DNA from: Leptofilum sp050292445
GTDB lineage: Bacteria; Chloroflexota; Anaerolineae; Promineifilales; Promineifilaceae
Assembly (NCBI GenBank): GCA_050292445.1
Contig: JBNKLQ010000082.1
Location: 1-21,974 of the forward strand
Direction of reading: 5' to 3'
DNA: 21,974 nt
Below the pieces are notes generated by a model that searched no databases, was not told the DNA's origin, and saw only the letters and a list, made by a program, of their open reading frames with translations. The position numbers and the translations under genes are program-made. How positions within the stretch are numbered: position 1 is the stretch's first letter; each line of letters starts with the position of its first letter. Positions 7,782 through 15,238 of the stretch are shown piece by piece.

Positions 7782-7904
7782 ATGGACACGCTAACTGGGG
7801 TTTTGATTATTCTCTTATTATTTGCGCTACGCTTTGCTTTGCCCTTTGGGGTGATTATGTTAGTTGGTCGCTTTAACGAGCGGTTTGCCCGTAACAGCGC
7901 GTAA
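7782..7904 (+). CDS. 40-residue single-helix membrane protein
   Basis: The ATG at 7782 is preceded by GGAGG (7771-7775) with six bases between, one of the best ribosome-binding sites in the window. The frame runs 40 codons to TAA at 7902-7904. The product is mostly one hydrophobic helix (about residues 5-28) followed by the basic tail GRFNERFARNSA. No database family is recognised. Its helix resembles the first helix of the cysteine-rich protein at 3875-4225: both have LLFALR, two residues, LP, then a Gly and an Asn at similar spacing. It is divergent from the cytochrome operon across the shared operator-like region, so it could be a small subunit or assembly partner of that complex. That role is inference. 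Confidence 0.65.
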   Translation: MDTLTGVLIILLLFALRFALPFGVIMLVGRFNERFARNSA

Positions 7905-8024
7905 GGTTTTGTTTTTTAGTGTGATGCGAGAAACGTGATCAAAGAAATTCCACCCGTCACACATCATGGCTTTTAAGTGACCTTCAACTTTTGGAGTAGT
8001 CACGCTGCCCACTTGTACATCTTA
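7905..8024. other. Convergent spacer with degenerate GTGA/ACGTGA words
   Basis: This 120-base spacer lies between two convergent small genes. It contains a T run at 7912-7917 and words such as GTGATG (7921), ACGTGA (7933) and CGTCACACATCA (7955-7966). These can pair only weakly (TGATG with CATCA). It resembles a decayed copy of the word-built hairpins at 825, 3805 and 4266. No gene is seen. Confidence 0.35.
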
Positions 8025-8234
8025 TCAGGTAAATCCACCGCTGTCGGCAATATGCTGGCAGCGGTCGCATGTCAGAATGAACAGGCCGTCAAACGCTAGG
8101 TTGCCTTTGTGACAGTTAGGGCACAGCTCCCCTGGTTTGGGCTGAGGTTGACTGCATTTGGCTTCCCCTGGTTTGCGCCACCAATAACGGCCGTTTCCCT
8201 CGTTTTTTTCTTTGGCTTCCTCTTTATCGTTCAT
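8025..8234 (-). CDS. Small zinc-ribbon protein
   Basis: This 69-residue, charged, probably cytoplasmic protein has an N-terminus rich in Lys and Glu and a C-terminal zinc ribbon: CPNC at residues 38-41 and CDRC at 56-59, with the hydrophobic core GNLAFDGLFILT between. Start: ATG at 8234; the upstream site (GCGGGAAAA) is weak. An ACGGCCGT copy within it encodes NGR. It is divergent from the LysM gene at 8441, whose product also begins with a zinc ribbon. No function is recognised. The cysteine pattern and coding-like composition make it a likely real gene. Confidence 0.7.
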   Translation of the reverse strand: MNDKEEAKEKNEGNGRYWWRKPGEAKCSQPQPKPGELCPNCHKGNLAFDGLFILTCDRCQHIADSGGFT

Positions 8235-8291
8235 TTTTCCCGCTCAGTTTCAGAATGTCCCTGAATCCGTTATGAGTGATGCCGACTGCAA

Positions 8292-8321
8292 CTGGCAGCA
8301 GGACAACCGGCTTGGTATAAT
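8292..8321 (+). promoter_or_regulatory. Promoter of the LysM gene (TATAAT)
   Basis: A consensus -10 box TATAAT lies at 8316-8321. CTGGCA (8292-8297) is a fair -35 box, 18 bases upstream. Transcription would begin near 8328, giving the LysM gene an untranslated leader of about 110 bases that holds several palindromes. Confidence 0.5.
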
Positions 8322-8346
8322 GCCGCGCTCTATGGTTTAAACTGAC

Positions 8347-8433
8347 CCGAAAATATTTTCGGTATAAAACAGTTTGTCTTGGCAAGATACCAAGTTAGAC
8401 AGATTTTTCTGGGCAGTAATTATGCCATAATTA
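8347..8433 (+). repeat. Three dyads in the leader of the LysM gene
   Basis: CCGAAAATATTTTCGG (8347-8362) is a perfect 16-bp palindrome and the best operator candidate. CTTGG/CCAAG (8378-8394) forms a 5-bp stem with a 7-base loop. TAATTAT/ATAATTA (8417-8433) forms a 7-bp stem with a 3-base loop, ending seven bases before the ATG, where it could cover the start region. Their density between promoter and start suggests regulation of the gene. Confidence 0.45.
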
Positions 8434-8440
8434 GCTGGAA

Positions 8441-9856
8441 ATGATGAGTGATTTTTCGGATTTATCCCAAGCGCCAGATGATGAACGGCGCTGCCCCTCT
8501 TGCGACACAGTTGTTGCCGCCGATGCTACCCTTTGTTTGATGTGTGGCGCGCAGCTGGAGCCTTTAGATACCTCGCCAACAGTTGCCGATTCACACCCAG
8601 TGCCTGAACAAGAACCGCAGCCGGAGCCAGAGATTGAAGAGACCCCTGAACCGGAAACGGCCGTTTCTGACACCGTTCCCCCTGAATCAACCCCTGAGAT
8701 ACCCACATTTAAACGTGTAGCTCCTGCGCCGACAACGGCCGTACCAGATGCCCCAGAAGTTGTTGAATCGATCATGCGCGAGCGGCAGACACCGTTGGTT
8801 TTGGGATTAACGGCCGTATTCTTTATCATCATCTTAGTAGTGGGTGGTTTGATTTTGCAATATCAGGGGGGTGAAATTAGCATGGTCATTGCCCCCTCTG
8901 TAACACCTATTCCGGCTACGATTACCTACACCCCCACCTGGACGCCGCTGCCCACCGAAACAAGCCCGCCAACACGCACGCCCAATATCACGCCCACGCC
9001 AGCCCCCACCGATACGCCGCGCCCGCCGCGAAGCCACACGGTTAGCAGCGGCGAAACGTTGATTGGCATCTCGTTGCTCTACCGCATTTCTCCGGAAAGC
9101 ATTGCCGCAGCCAATGGCTTTGATACCAATACCCAGGTCCAGCTCGATCAGGATTTGCTGATTCCCTGGCCTACACCCACGCCGCCACTGGAGGTGATTG
9201 CCGCCAATATCAATGGCGAAACAGTTATTGTGGACCCCACAGGTTGTGATTTGTACCAGGTACAGGAGGGGGATTCGCTTGTTGGCATTGCCAGCCGCTT
9301 TGGCGTGCCGTTTGATTTGTTGGCGCAAGTAAATCGAATCGAAGATCCCGCCTTGCTACAACCGGGCGATCCTATTTGTATTCCGCAAATCATTTATGGC
9401 CAATCGTTGCCGCCTACACCGGGGCCATCCCCCACGCCGACGGAAACGCCACCACCACCTGGCCCGCAGCTGCTTTACCCAGTGGCGGGCACCGTGGTCG
9501 ATTCGTTAGATGAGATGGTTTTGTTGCAATGGACGGCCGTAAAGCCTTTGAGTGAAGATGAAATGTACATGGTGGAACTGACCAACATGGGGGACTTAGA
9601 CGGTTTGCCCTGGCGAGGCTTCACGCGGGATACTGCCTTCCGGGTGCCGTTTGAATGGCGGCCTATTACGCCAGAGCTGTTCGAGATGCGCTGGCGCGTT
9701 AGCATTGTTCAAGTTACCGGTACCCGGTCAGATGGGTTGCCCCTCTACACCTTTGGTGGCTCCAGCAGTGCTGATGCTTTCTTTAGTTGGCAAGGGGCCG
9801 TGCCTACGGCAACCCCCACGCCAACACAAACTCCCACAGCAACGGCGACGCCATAA
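8441..9856 (+). CDS. Zinc-ribbon, membrane-anchored double LysM protein
   Basis: This 471-residue protein joins a cytoplasmic and a surface part. Residues 18-35 form a zinc ribbon (CPSC...CLMC). An acidic, Pro/Glu-rich stretch follows, then one membrane helix (about 117-140) and a Thr/Pro-rich spacer (about 155-195). Two LysM domains come next (about 198-243, HTVSSGETLIGISLLYRIS; about 270-315, YQVQEGDSLVGIASRFGV). A second Pro/Thr spacer leads to a beta-rich domain of about 110 residues with no recognised name, ending in a PT-rich tail. LysM domains bind peptidoglycan or related glycans, so the outer part probably holds or senses cell wall. Start: ATG 8441 or 8444, with only a weak site. Four ACGGCCGT copies encode TAV. 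It is inferred to be monocistronic. Confidence 0.88.
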   Translation: MMSDFSDLSQAPDDERRCPSCDTVVAADATLCLMCGAQLEPLDTSPTVADSHPVPEQEPQPEPEIEETPEPETAVSDTVPPESTPEIPTFKRVAPAPTTAVPDAPEVVESIMRERQTPLVLGLTAVFFIIILVVGGLILQYQGGEISMVIAPSVTPIPATITYTPTWTPLPTETSPPTRTPNITPTPAPTDTPRPPRSHTVSSGETLIGISLLYRISPESIAAANGFDTNTQVQLDQDLLIPWPTPTPPLEVIAANINGETVIVDPTGCDLYQVQEGDSLVGIASRFGVPFDLLAQVNRIEDPALLQPGDPICIPQIIYGQSLPPTPGPSPTPTETPPPPGPQLLYPVAGTVVDSLDEMVLLQWTAVKPLSEDEMYMVELTNMGDLDGLPWRGFTRDTAFRVPFEWRPITPELFEMRWRVSIVQVTGTRSDGLPLYTFGGSSSADAFFSWQGAVPTATPTPTQTPTATATP

Positions 9857-9859
9857 AGG

Positions 9860-9919
9860 GTTGCAGGTCGCATGTGGCAAGTTGCATATGAGCCTTGTTA
9901 GAGGATTTACCTGCAACTT
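9860..9919. terminator. Word-built hairpin between convergent genes
   Basis: GTTGCAGGT (9860-9868) pairs with ACCTGCAAC (9909-9917). A second left-hand word, AAGTTGCA (9879-9886), can instead pair with TGCAACTT (9912-9919). Two alternative hairpins therefore compete for the same right arm. It lies between the LysM stop and the stop of the minus-strand hydrolase. No strong T tract follows, so termination is only likely. Confidence 0.4.
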
Positions 9920-9937
9920 ACAATTTCTCACCTTTCC

Positions 9938-10567
9938 TTACTGCAAAAACGGATTCCACTTCTTTTCTTGCCCAATGGTGGTGGTGGGACCGTGGCCGGA
10001 GAGTACGGCCGTTTCATCCGGCAAAACCATTACCTTTTCACGGAGCACCTTCATCAGCATTGCGTGGTCGCAGCCAGGCAGGTCTGTGCGGCCAATGCTG
10101 CGCTGGAACAGCACATCCCCATCGAACAAAACATTTTCATCCCGCACGTAAAAGCAGACATGTCCTGGAGCATGGCCTGGGGTGAGCAACACCTCCAGCT
10201 TTAGGTTGCCGATCTCGACTATATCACCCTCAGCCAGCATTTTGTCGGCAGGGGGTGGGGTGGGCAATGGGATATTAAATCTGGCGGCAGATTCTGTGGC
10301 TTGAGCCAGCATGGTAACCGCTTCGGGATGGATGTAGACGGGCGCGTTTGTTTCTTCTTTTAGCTCGGCCAGCCCGCCAACGTGATCAAAATGGCTGTGG
10401 GTAAGCAGAATATGGGTAATGGTGGCACCTCGTTCCCTGGCTATTTGGGCAATGCCACGGCCGTTCCAAGAGGGATCGATTACGGCCGTTTCCATTGTTT
10501 CTTTACAAATAGCCAAGTAGCAGTTGGTTTGCAGGGGGCCAAGGGGGAGCTGCAAGATTTCAATCAT
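9938..10567 (-). CDS. Metallo-beta-lactamase-fold hydrolase (glyoxalase II-like)
   Basis: This 209-residue cytoplasmic hydrolase has the binuclear metal motif THSHFDH at residues 56-62. Further ligands lie in LTPGHAPGHVCFY, LFDGDVLF and VLSGHGP. The order and size match short glyoxalase II-like MBL proteins, which hydrolyse thioesters; the actual substrate cannot be read from sequence. I chose the ATG at 10567 because AAGGA lies seven bases before it and the fold begins there (MIEILQLPLGPLQTNCYL). A longer frame from 10663 would overlap the upstream gene. It is the last gene of a four-gene minus-strand operon, 31 bases after the MOP gene stop. Confidence 0.9.
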   Translation of the reverse strand: MIEILQLPLGPLQTNCYLAICKETMETAVIDPSWNGRGIAQIARERGATITHILLTHSHFDHVGGLAELKEETNAPVYIHPEAVTMLAQATESAARFNIPLPTPPPADKMLAEGDIVEIGNLKLEVLLTPGHAPGHVCFYVRDENVLFDGDVLFQRSIGRTDLPGCDHAMLMKVLREKVMVLPDETAVLSGHGPTTTIGQEKKWNPFLQ

Positions 10568-10598
10568 AACATTTCCTTCAAAATTGTGATTGCAGATT

Positions 10599-11915
10599 CT
10601 AAATGCTTCGCGTAGCCATTTTAGTGGCGAGTACTGGTAAGTCGTGTTGGGCACGCCAGGCAAGATAGATGATTTCGGCCAGAACGGCCAGGGTCAGGGC
10701 GACGGCGGCGGTGGGTAAACCAGGCCATTGTCGCGCCAGGCCTATTACCAGCACAATGACGGTCACCGTCATGTTGACCACCATCGCGACGTTAACGGCC
10801 GTTGTTTTACGGCCGTTTATCAGTACCCCTCGCAGCCACATGCCAATGACGGTGAGCGCTGGAAAGAACAAAAAGTAAATGAGGCTGCTCTGGGCCAGGG
10901 TGCCCACTTCGGACGTCATATCCTGTACGCCAAAAAGATAAAGTTGAGCCAGCGGGCTAAAGGTGAACAGGGTGACAGCCACAGCAATTATTGCTGCCAA
11001 TGTTAGGCTAAAGCGGCGAATGGGAGCGTAGCTGTTTGGCCCTTTGGTGAGAGCAATGACTGCTTCTGGCAAGGCCAGGGCGGCGGCGCGGGCCATCAGC
11101 ATTATTTGGAAGATGACTGGCCAGGCAGCCAAGGATTGGGTGGGGCGCTCTAATCTTGCCAGGCTAAAAGTTACAAGGGGTTGTACCAGCAGCACCATAA
11201 CGGCCGTTCCCGCCAGTGGCAAATGGAACCAGAATAAATCGCGGTAAGTAAGGGATGCTTCGTTGGTGACGGCCGTTTCGCTGAGTTCGTTTTGCAGTAG
11301 GGGGCGGATGGCAATCGTGGCATAAATAGCTTCGGCAACGACACCCGCCATCAGCGCCGTTGTGCCGTTGACCACGCCGGGCAGCTCCGTCAGTAGGGAG
11401 AGACCAACAACGGTGCTGCCAGAGGTGAGCAGGCGAACGGCCGTACCCCAGGCCATCTTGCGTGGTTGGTTAAAATGAATCAACACACCCTGTAAAAAGC
11501 GTCGCCAGGCGATGGCCGCACTCCACAACGTCATGATTTGCATGCCCGGTCGTACCCACTCGGCCACGTTATCCGGCGTGCCCAGCCACGTGCGCACGAT
11601 GAGATCAAACAAAGGGGTAAAGGCGATGGCAATCGTTACGGCCGTTAGCAGCACCATCCAATGAATGGTAAAACGACGCATCAGCAAGTATGAGGCGCGG
11701 TCTTTCACCAGGGCTGTGGATGTGGCGAGCAAGTTGATAATCGGACTTTCAATCGTCACTGACAGGCTGACAACGATGCCCTGGGCTGCCAGCATAATGA
11801 CTTCGTTAGGCAGGCGATTGATAGAAGCGCTCACGATGGGGCCTTCGGCCGTCATGAGTAGCCAACTGGCAAATAGAGGCAGCCAGAACCAAAAGATGTC
11901 CCGCTGTTTCATCAT
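10599..11915 (-). CDS. MOP-superfamily (MATE/flippase-like) membrane protein with internal duplication
   Basis: This 438-residue integral membrane protein has about twelve helices. It consists of two related halves: RDIFWFWLPL near residue 4 and RDLFWFHLPL near residue 226 begin similar repeats (SINRL matches SLARL). This two-times-six architecture fits the MOP superfamily of drug/sodium antiporters and lipid-linked sugar flippases. ANKH-like members are another possibility. The substrate is unknown. Its ATG (11915) overlaps the CaiB-type gene stop as ATGA, showing coupling. With a glycosyltransferase in the same operon, export of a glycan or lipid carrier is plausible but inferred. Seven ACGGCCGT copies lie within the gene. 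Confidence 0.75.
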   Translation of the reverse strand: MMKQRDIFWFWLPLFASWLLMTAEGPIVSASINRLPNEVIMLAAQGIVVSLSVTIESPIINLLATSTALVKDRASYLLMRRFTIHWMVLLTAVTIAIAFTPLFDLIVRTWLGTPDNVAEWVRPGMQIMTLWSAAIAWRRFLQGVLIHFNQPRKMAWGTAVRLLTSGSTVVGLSLLTELPGVVNGTTALMAGVVAEAIYATIAIRPLLQNELSETAVTNEASLTYRDLFWFHLPLAGTAVMVLLVQPLVTFSLARLERPTQSLAAWPVIFQIMLMARAAALALPEAVIALTKGPNSYAPIRRFSLTLAAIIAVAVTLFTFSPLAQLYLFGVQDMTSEVGTLAQSSLIYFLFFPALTVIGMWLRGVLINGRKTTAVNVAMVVNMTVTVIVLVIGLARQWPGLPTAAVALTLAVLAEIIYLAWRAQHDLPVLATKMATRSI

Positions 11916-13111
11916 GAACCTGCCACCACATCTTTTTCTATGAATGCTTCAATTTCTTTCTTCGTGTAGCCAGTAGCGCTTAATATCTCAAAGCTGTGCT
12001 CACCAAGCACGCTGCCTGTAAATTTATAGTCTGGTTGATGGTCAGATAGCTTTATGGGGGAGCCAATTTGCTGCTGTGTTTTGTCTTGCATAGGAATATC
12101 AACAATCATATGACGCGCCTGGGCTTGTGGATGGGCTAACGCTTCTTCAGTGGTGAGCACTGGCTCTACGCAAACATCCAGCGGCGCAAATATTGCTTGC
12201 CACTCGACTAGTGTTTTGCCTAGAATTGCCTTCCGGACCTCCTCTTTCAGAGCTTGTTGGCTGGTAACGTCAAAATGGGTGCCTGGCTCGAATAAATCTT
12301 CCCGGTCAATGGCCTGACAAAAGCCATGCCAAAATTTGGGTTCAAGGGGGCCGACGGAAAGGGAACGGCCGTCTTTCGTCTCGTAAATATCGTAAAAGCT
12401 GCCCCCGTTCAGGATTTCTCCCTCCGGCTCAGGATTTTCACCACCAACCAGCCACTTGGCCGCGCCGACGGCGTTCCAGGCCAGCACCCCGTCGTGCATG
12501 GCAATGTCTACCTGGCCGCCTTCGCCTGTGGTCATGCGCCGAATAACGGCCGCCAGCAAGCCAATCACCAGATGCAGGCTTCCGGCACCGATGTCGGCGA
12601 CCTGCATGGGGAGAGGTGGTGGTGGGGTTTCGGTGGATTTACGGCCGTAATAACTCAGCAAGCCAGACAGCGCCAAATAGTTCACATCATGTCCGGCTCT
12701 GTCCTTGTAAGGGCCCGTTTGTCCATAACCGGTGAGCGAACAAAAAATAAGAGATGGGCACGCTTCTTTCAACGTTTCATACCCCACACCCAGGCGATCC
12801 ATCACGCCAGGACGGAACTGCTCGACGATGATGTCAAATCCCTGCTGCGTGATGAGCCGCTTGATGATTTCTGGGGCTTCAGCCGTTTTTAGATTGAGGC
12901 CCAGACTACGCTTAGAGCGATTGAGCAGCGAATGCTGGGCCGATTGCCCATCGGGCGAGAACGGGGGCAGCAGCCGCACCAAGTCAGGACGATTGGGGGC
13001 TTCAATCCGAATGATTTCTGCGCCCAAATCGGCCAGCATCATCGTGGCATAGGGGCCGGGCAGCAGCGTGGAAAAGTCAAGAATCTTGAGGGTGCTAAGG
13101 GGAGCCGTCAT
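11912..13111 (-). CDS. CaiB/BaiF family III CoA-transferase, alpha-methylacyl-CoA racemase-like
   Basis: This 399-residue cytoplasmic enzyme belongs to family III CoA-transferases. The N-terminus KILDFSTLLPGPYATMMLADLGA is typical (residues 9-31). The catalytic residues of alpha-methylacyl-CoA racemase can be matched: H141 in GHDVNY, D173 in VADIGAG and Glu in GPLEPKFW. I therefore favour racemase over CoA-transferase, since transferases use only the Asp. The reaction would epimerise 2-methylacyl-CoA thioesters. The length is usual for the family. The start ATG at 13111 lies two bases after the upstream glycosyltransferase stop, so the genes are co-transcribed. A metabolic link to its neighbours is not obvious. 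Confidence 0.9.
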   Translation of the reverse strand: MTAPLSTLKILDFSTLLPGPYATMMLADLGAEIIRIEAPNRPDLVRLLPPFSPDGQSAQHSLLNRSKRSLGLNLKTAEAPEIIKRLITQQGFDIIVEQFRPGVMDRLGVGYETLKEACPSLIFCSLTGYGQTGPYKDRAGHDVNYLALSGLLSYYGRKSTETPPPPLPMQVADIGAGSLHLVIGLLAAVIRRMTTGEGGQVDIAMHDGVLAWNAVGAAKWLVGGENPEPEGEILNGGSFYDIYETKDGRSLSVGPLEPKFWHGFCQAIDREDLFEPGTHFDVTSQQALKEEVRKAILGKTLVEWQAIFAPLDVCVEPVLTTEEALAHPQAQARHMIVDIPMQDKTQQQIGSPIKLSDHQPDYKFTGSVLGEHSFEILSATGYTKKEIEAFIEKDVVAGS

Positions 13112-13113
13112 GG

Positions 13114-14733
13114 TTAGGGACTGACTGCGTAGGTGATAAAGAGCGGCGAGGCGTAGTGGCCATTAATGGATTGGCGGCTGCCACCAGGAAAGTCACGTTG
13201 GACTTCAGCCAGTTCTGCTTCTCGCTGAGGCAAAAAGATAAACACCCGGTTAGCGGTGGCGGCTGGTGCCAGTTCTGCCCCTGGCGACTCGACGTTGAAC
13301 AAGTTTGCGCCGGCTTGGAAATGGGTGAGCAGGTACGGCAGCGTGGGGAAATCAATGTACAAAACTGGTGGACCATACAAATAGGCGGTCCATTCACCAT
13401 CCAAATCGTTGAGGTACTGGGCCATTTCGTAAGCCACTTCGGTGTTGGTGTCGGCAAATTGGTTGTGAGTGGGAAAACGGCCGTAATAAAAAAATATATC
13501 GCTCAACGAGAACAGCAGCACCAATGCCAGTAAGATCAAACTGGCTCGCGTAGCTGCCCCTCGCCAGTTTGAAAAAGACAGTTGCCTTGTCGCCAGGTCG
13601 ACTGGATTGTTACCTTCTGAGGCGGGTTGCAACGCGGACAAAATTAGGTTGCCCAGCGTTACCAGGGCAATGGCGGCCAGCAGTGCCAATGCCGGTGTAG
13701 CCATAACCAAGCGATGGCTTTGCGGTGACTCGATGACCAGCATTCCGGCCACAATGGCGGTGAGCAGCGGCCAGAGCAGTAGCAGTCGGTACCGATTTTG
13801 CCGCAGCCGAAAGAGAGCCAGTAAAAAGCCCAATATCAGCAACACCGCCGGACCAAAACTCAGCAGGGGGATCAGTGGACGGTACGCGGGGCTGTTGTCG
13901 GGAATACCGTTGAAGGCCAGGGCCGACTGCCAAAATTGTTGCCAGAGAACGGCCGTTTGCGACAGCCCTGTTCGCGCTGCCTCATCAACCAGCCAGTTGG
14001 TTTGGCCGGGCAGAATGCCCAGGGCGTTGGCCCGTTCCATGAAAATGGTGGGATTGTTGTTGTAAAAGAGTAGCAGCGGCAGGGCGACCACCAGCGCCAT
14101 GCCCACAGCTGCCAGCAAATGCCTGCCTTGTTGGCGCACCGACGGCCAATCGAGCAGCAGCGTTAGCCCAAACCAAACCAGCAAAATGAGTGGCAGCACC
14201 CGTGAACTGGTGAAGGCGTAAGCATTTAGCCCCACGAACAGGCCTGCCCAAAGCCACACGGTACGCTGGTGTGGGGCGGTAGACGGCCGTTGCCAGGCAA
14301 TGCCAATTAATCCCAGCGCCAGCAGCACCAGCAGCCCGTCCCAAATGTTGGTCATGCCCAGGCGACTGTAATGCAGATGAACGTGGAAACCCAATAACAA
14401 AGCGGCCGCTAGCAGCCCGGTGAGGCTGCCAAACAGCCGTTTTCCAATGAGATACGTGGCGGCAACGGTCGCCGCCCCCACAAAGGGTGAAAGCAAGCGC
14501 ACGGCCAGCACCGTCGAGCCAAAAATACGGATAGGAATGGCCATCAAATAAAGCAATAGGGTGGGATTGGTCAGCCAGGCGGTGCCAAATGGATTGCGCA
14601 ACTGACCCTGAATGATCTGGGTGACGTTTAGCCCCAAACTGGCTTCAATGCCGTTGAGCATAAACGGATTATCGGTCAAGTTCACCAAGCGTACCACGAG
14701 AGCAATGATGAACAGGGCAACGGCCGTTCCCAC
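13114..14733 (-). CDS. GT39/PMT-like membrane glycosyltransferase, N-terminus truncated
   Basis: The first possible start (GTG, 14733) gives 539 residues of a polytopic protein with the PMT/ArnT-like plan: about a dozen helices and a C-terminal extracytoplasmic domain. Such enzymes move sugars from lipid carriers. The usual Asp-Glu pair in the first loop reads NGIEAS here, so the Asp is missing. The same frame continues coding-like beyond the GTG to about 14834, with a clear helix (LALLFWLGGIGLSFYAW), then stops making sense exactly at the ACGGCCGT copy at 14835-14842. No start codon exists in that extension. The true N-terminus is therefore missing, and the gene may be broken or misassembled. 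It is the first visible gene of the operon leading to the hydrolase at 9938. Confidence 0.8.
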   Translation of the reverse strand: MGTAVALFIIALVVRLVNLTDNPFMLNGIEASLGLNVTQIIQGQLRNPFGTAWLTNPTLLLYLMAIPIRIFGSTVLAVRLLSPFVGAATVAATYLIGKRLFGSLTGLLAAALLLGFHVHLHYSRLGMTNIWDGLLVLLALGLIGIAWQRPSTAPHQRTVWLWAGLFVGLNAYAFTSSRVLPLILLVWFGLTLLLDWPSVRQQGRHLLAAVGMALVVALPLLLFYNNNPTIFMERANALGILPGQTNWLVDEAARTGLSQTAVLWQQFWQSALAFNGIPDNSPAYRPLIPLLSFGPAVLLILGFLLALFRLRQNRYRLLLLWPLLTAIVAGMLVIESPQSHRLVMATPALALLAAIALVTLGNLILSALQPASEGNNPVDLATRQLSFSNWRGAATRASLILLALVLLFSLSDIFFYYGRFPTHNQFADTNTEVAYEMAQYLNDLDGEWTAYLYGPPVLYIDFPTLPYLLTHFQAGANLFNVESPGAELAPAATANRVFIFLPQREAELAEVQRDFPGGSRQSINGHYASPLFITYAVSP

Positions 14734-14826
14734 CGTGCGCCGTGAGATAAACAGACGGCTGCCAGCAAATGAGCCATCGTGCCAGGCATAAAAGCTTAGA
14801 CCAATGCCGCCCAGCCAAAAGAGCAG

Positions 14827-14845
14827 TGCCAGGAACGGCCGTTCG
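14827..14845. other. Head-to-head breakpoint of two truncated genes on ACGGCCGT
   Basis: Left of this point the minus strand encodes the N-terminal helix of a glycosyltransferase with no start. Right of it the plus strand encodes the C-terminal part of a TPR protein with no start. Both coding signals end at the palindrome 14835-14842. No promoter or ribosome-binding site lies between them. This is the pattern of an inversion, deletion or assembly join at a repeated sequence. Confidence 0.6.
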
Positions 14846-15197
14846 CAATCTGGAAAAAGCGCTACAGCTAGGCCTCAGCGATCCACGTCATCAGGCGATG
14901 GCTTACCATTTGCTGGGACAGCATGCGCTAGACAAAGGCCAGGGGCAGGTGGCGCTGGATCATCTGGACAAGGCTATTCGGGCCGTCGATGCCTGGACGG
15001 AAACGCCGATCAATCCACTGTTTCGGGCGAACCTGTACCATGTGCGCAGCCTGGTGCAGCAGCGTTTGCAGCAGCCGGAGCTGGCCCGTCAGGACGCGCA
15101 GCAGGCGGTTGCCCTGGCCCAAGGCACAGGCAATGATCGCGCCCTGGCTTTTTATCAGCAAAAGTTGCAGATGATTGAGAATTGGAACGGCCGTTAA
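14835..15197 (+). pseudogene. C-terminal fragment of a TPR protein
   Basis: From about TAVRNLEKALQLG the plus strand encodes about 120 residues of helical repeats of TPR type: AMAYHLLGQHALDKGQGQVALDHLDKA, shown here in part as AYHLLGQHALDKG and ALDHLDKAI, then RANLYHVRSLVQQ and ARQDAQQAVALAQ. It ends ENWNGR at TAA 15195-15197, and the last ACGGCCGT copy encodes NGR. The frame can be extended upstream to 14769, but those residues are only the antisense of the glycosyltransferase. There is no start or ribosome-binding site at the junction. It is the 3' part of a longer gene, truncated by rearrangement or misassembly. Confidence 0.6.
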
Positions 15198-15205
15198 CAC
15201 TCTTC

Positions 15206-15238
15206 AGATTGGTTCAATCTCATCGATTGAACTAATCT
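15206..15238 (+). terminator. Hairpin after the TPR fragment
   Basis: AGATTGGTTCAATC (15206-15219) pairs with GATTGAACTAATCT (15225-15238), 14 bp with one G-T pair and a 5-base loop. It begins nine bases after the TPR stop. There is no T run behind it, so it could be a terminator or an RNA 3'-end stabiliser. Confidence 0.5.

Noticed and set aside
7339..7794. 151-codon plus-strand frame across the cytochrome start and control region
   Set aside because: It overlaps the cytochrome signal peptide in antisense, then crosses operator-like repeats, and lacks domain signals. Only the 40-codon frame at 7782 has a good ribosome site.
14769..14834. 5' extension of the TPR frame
   Set aside because: These codons are the antisense of the glycosyltransferase N-terminal helix and do not look like TPR sequence.
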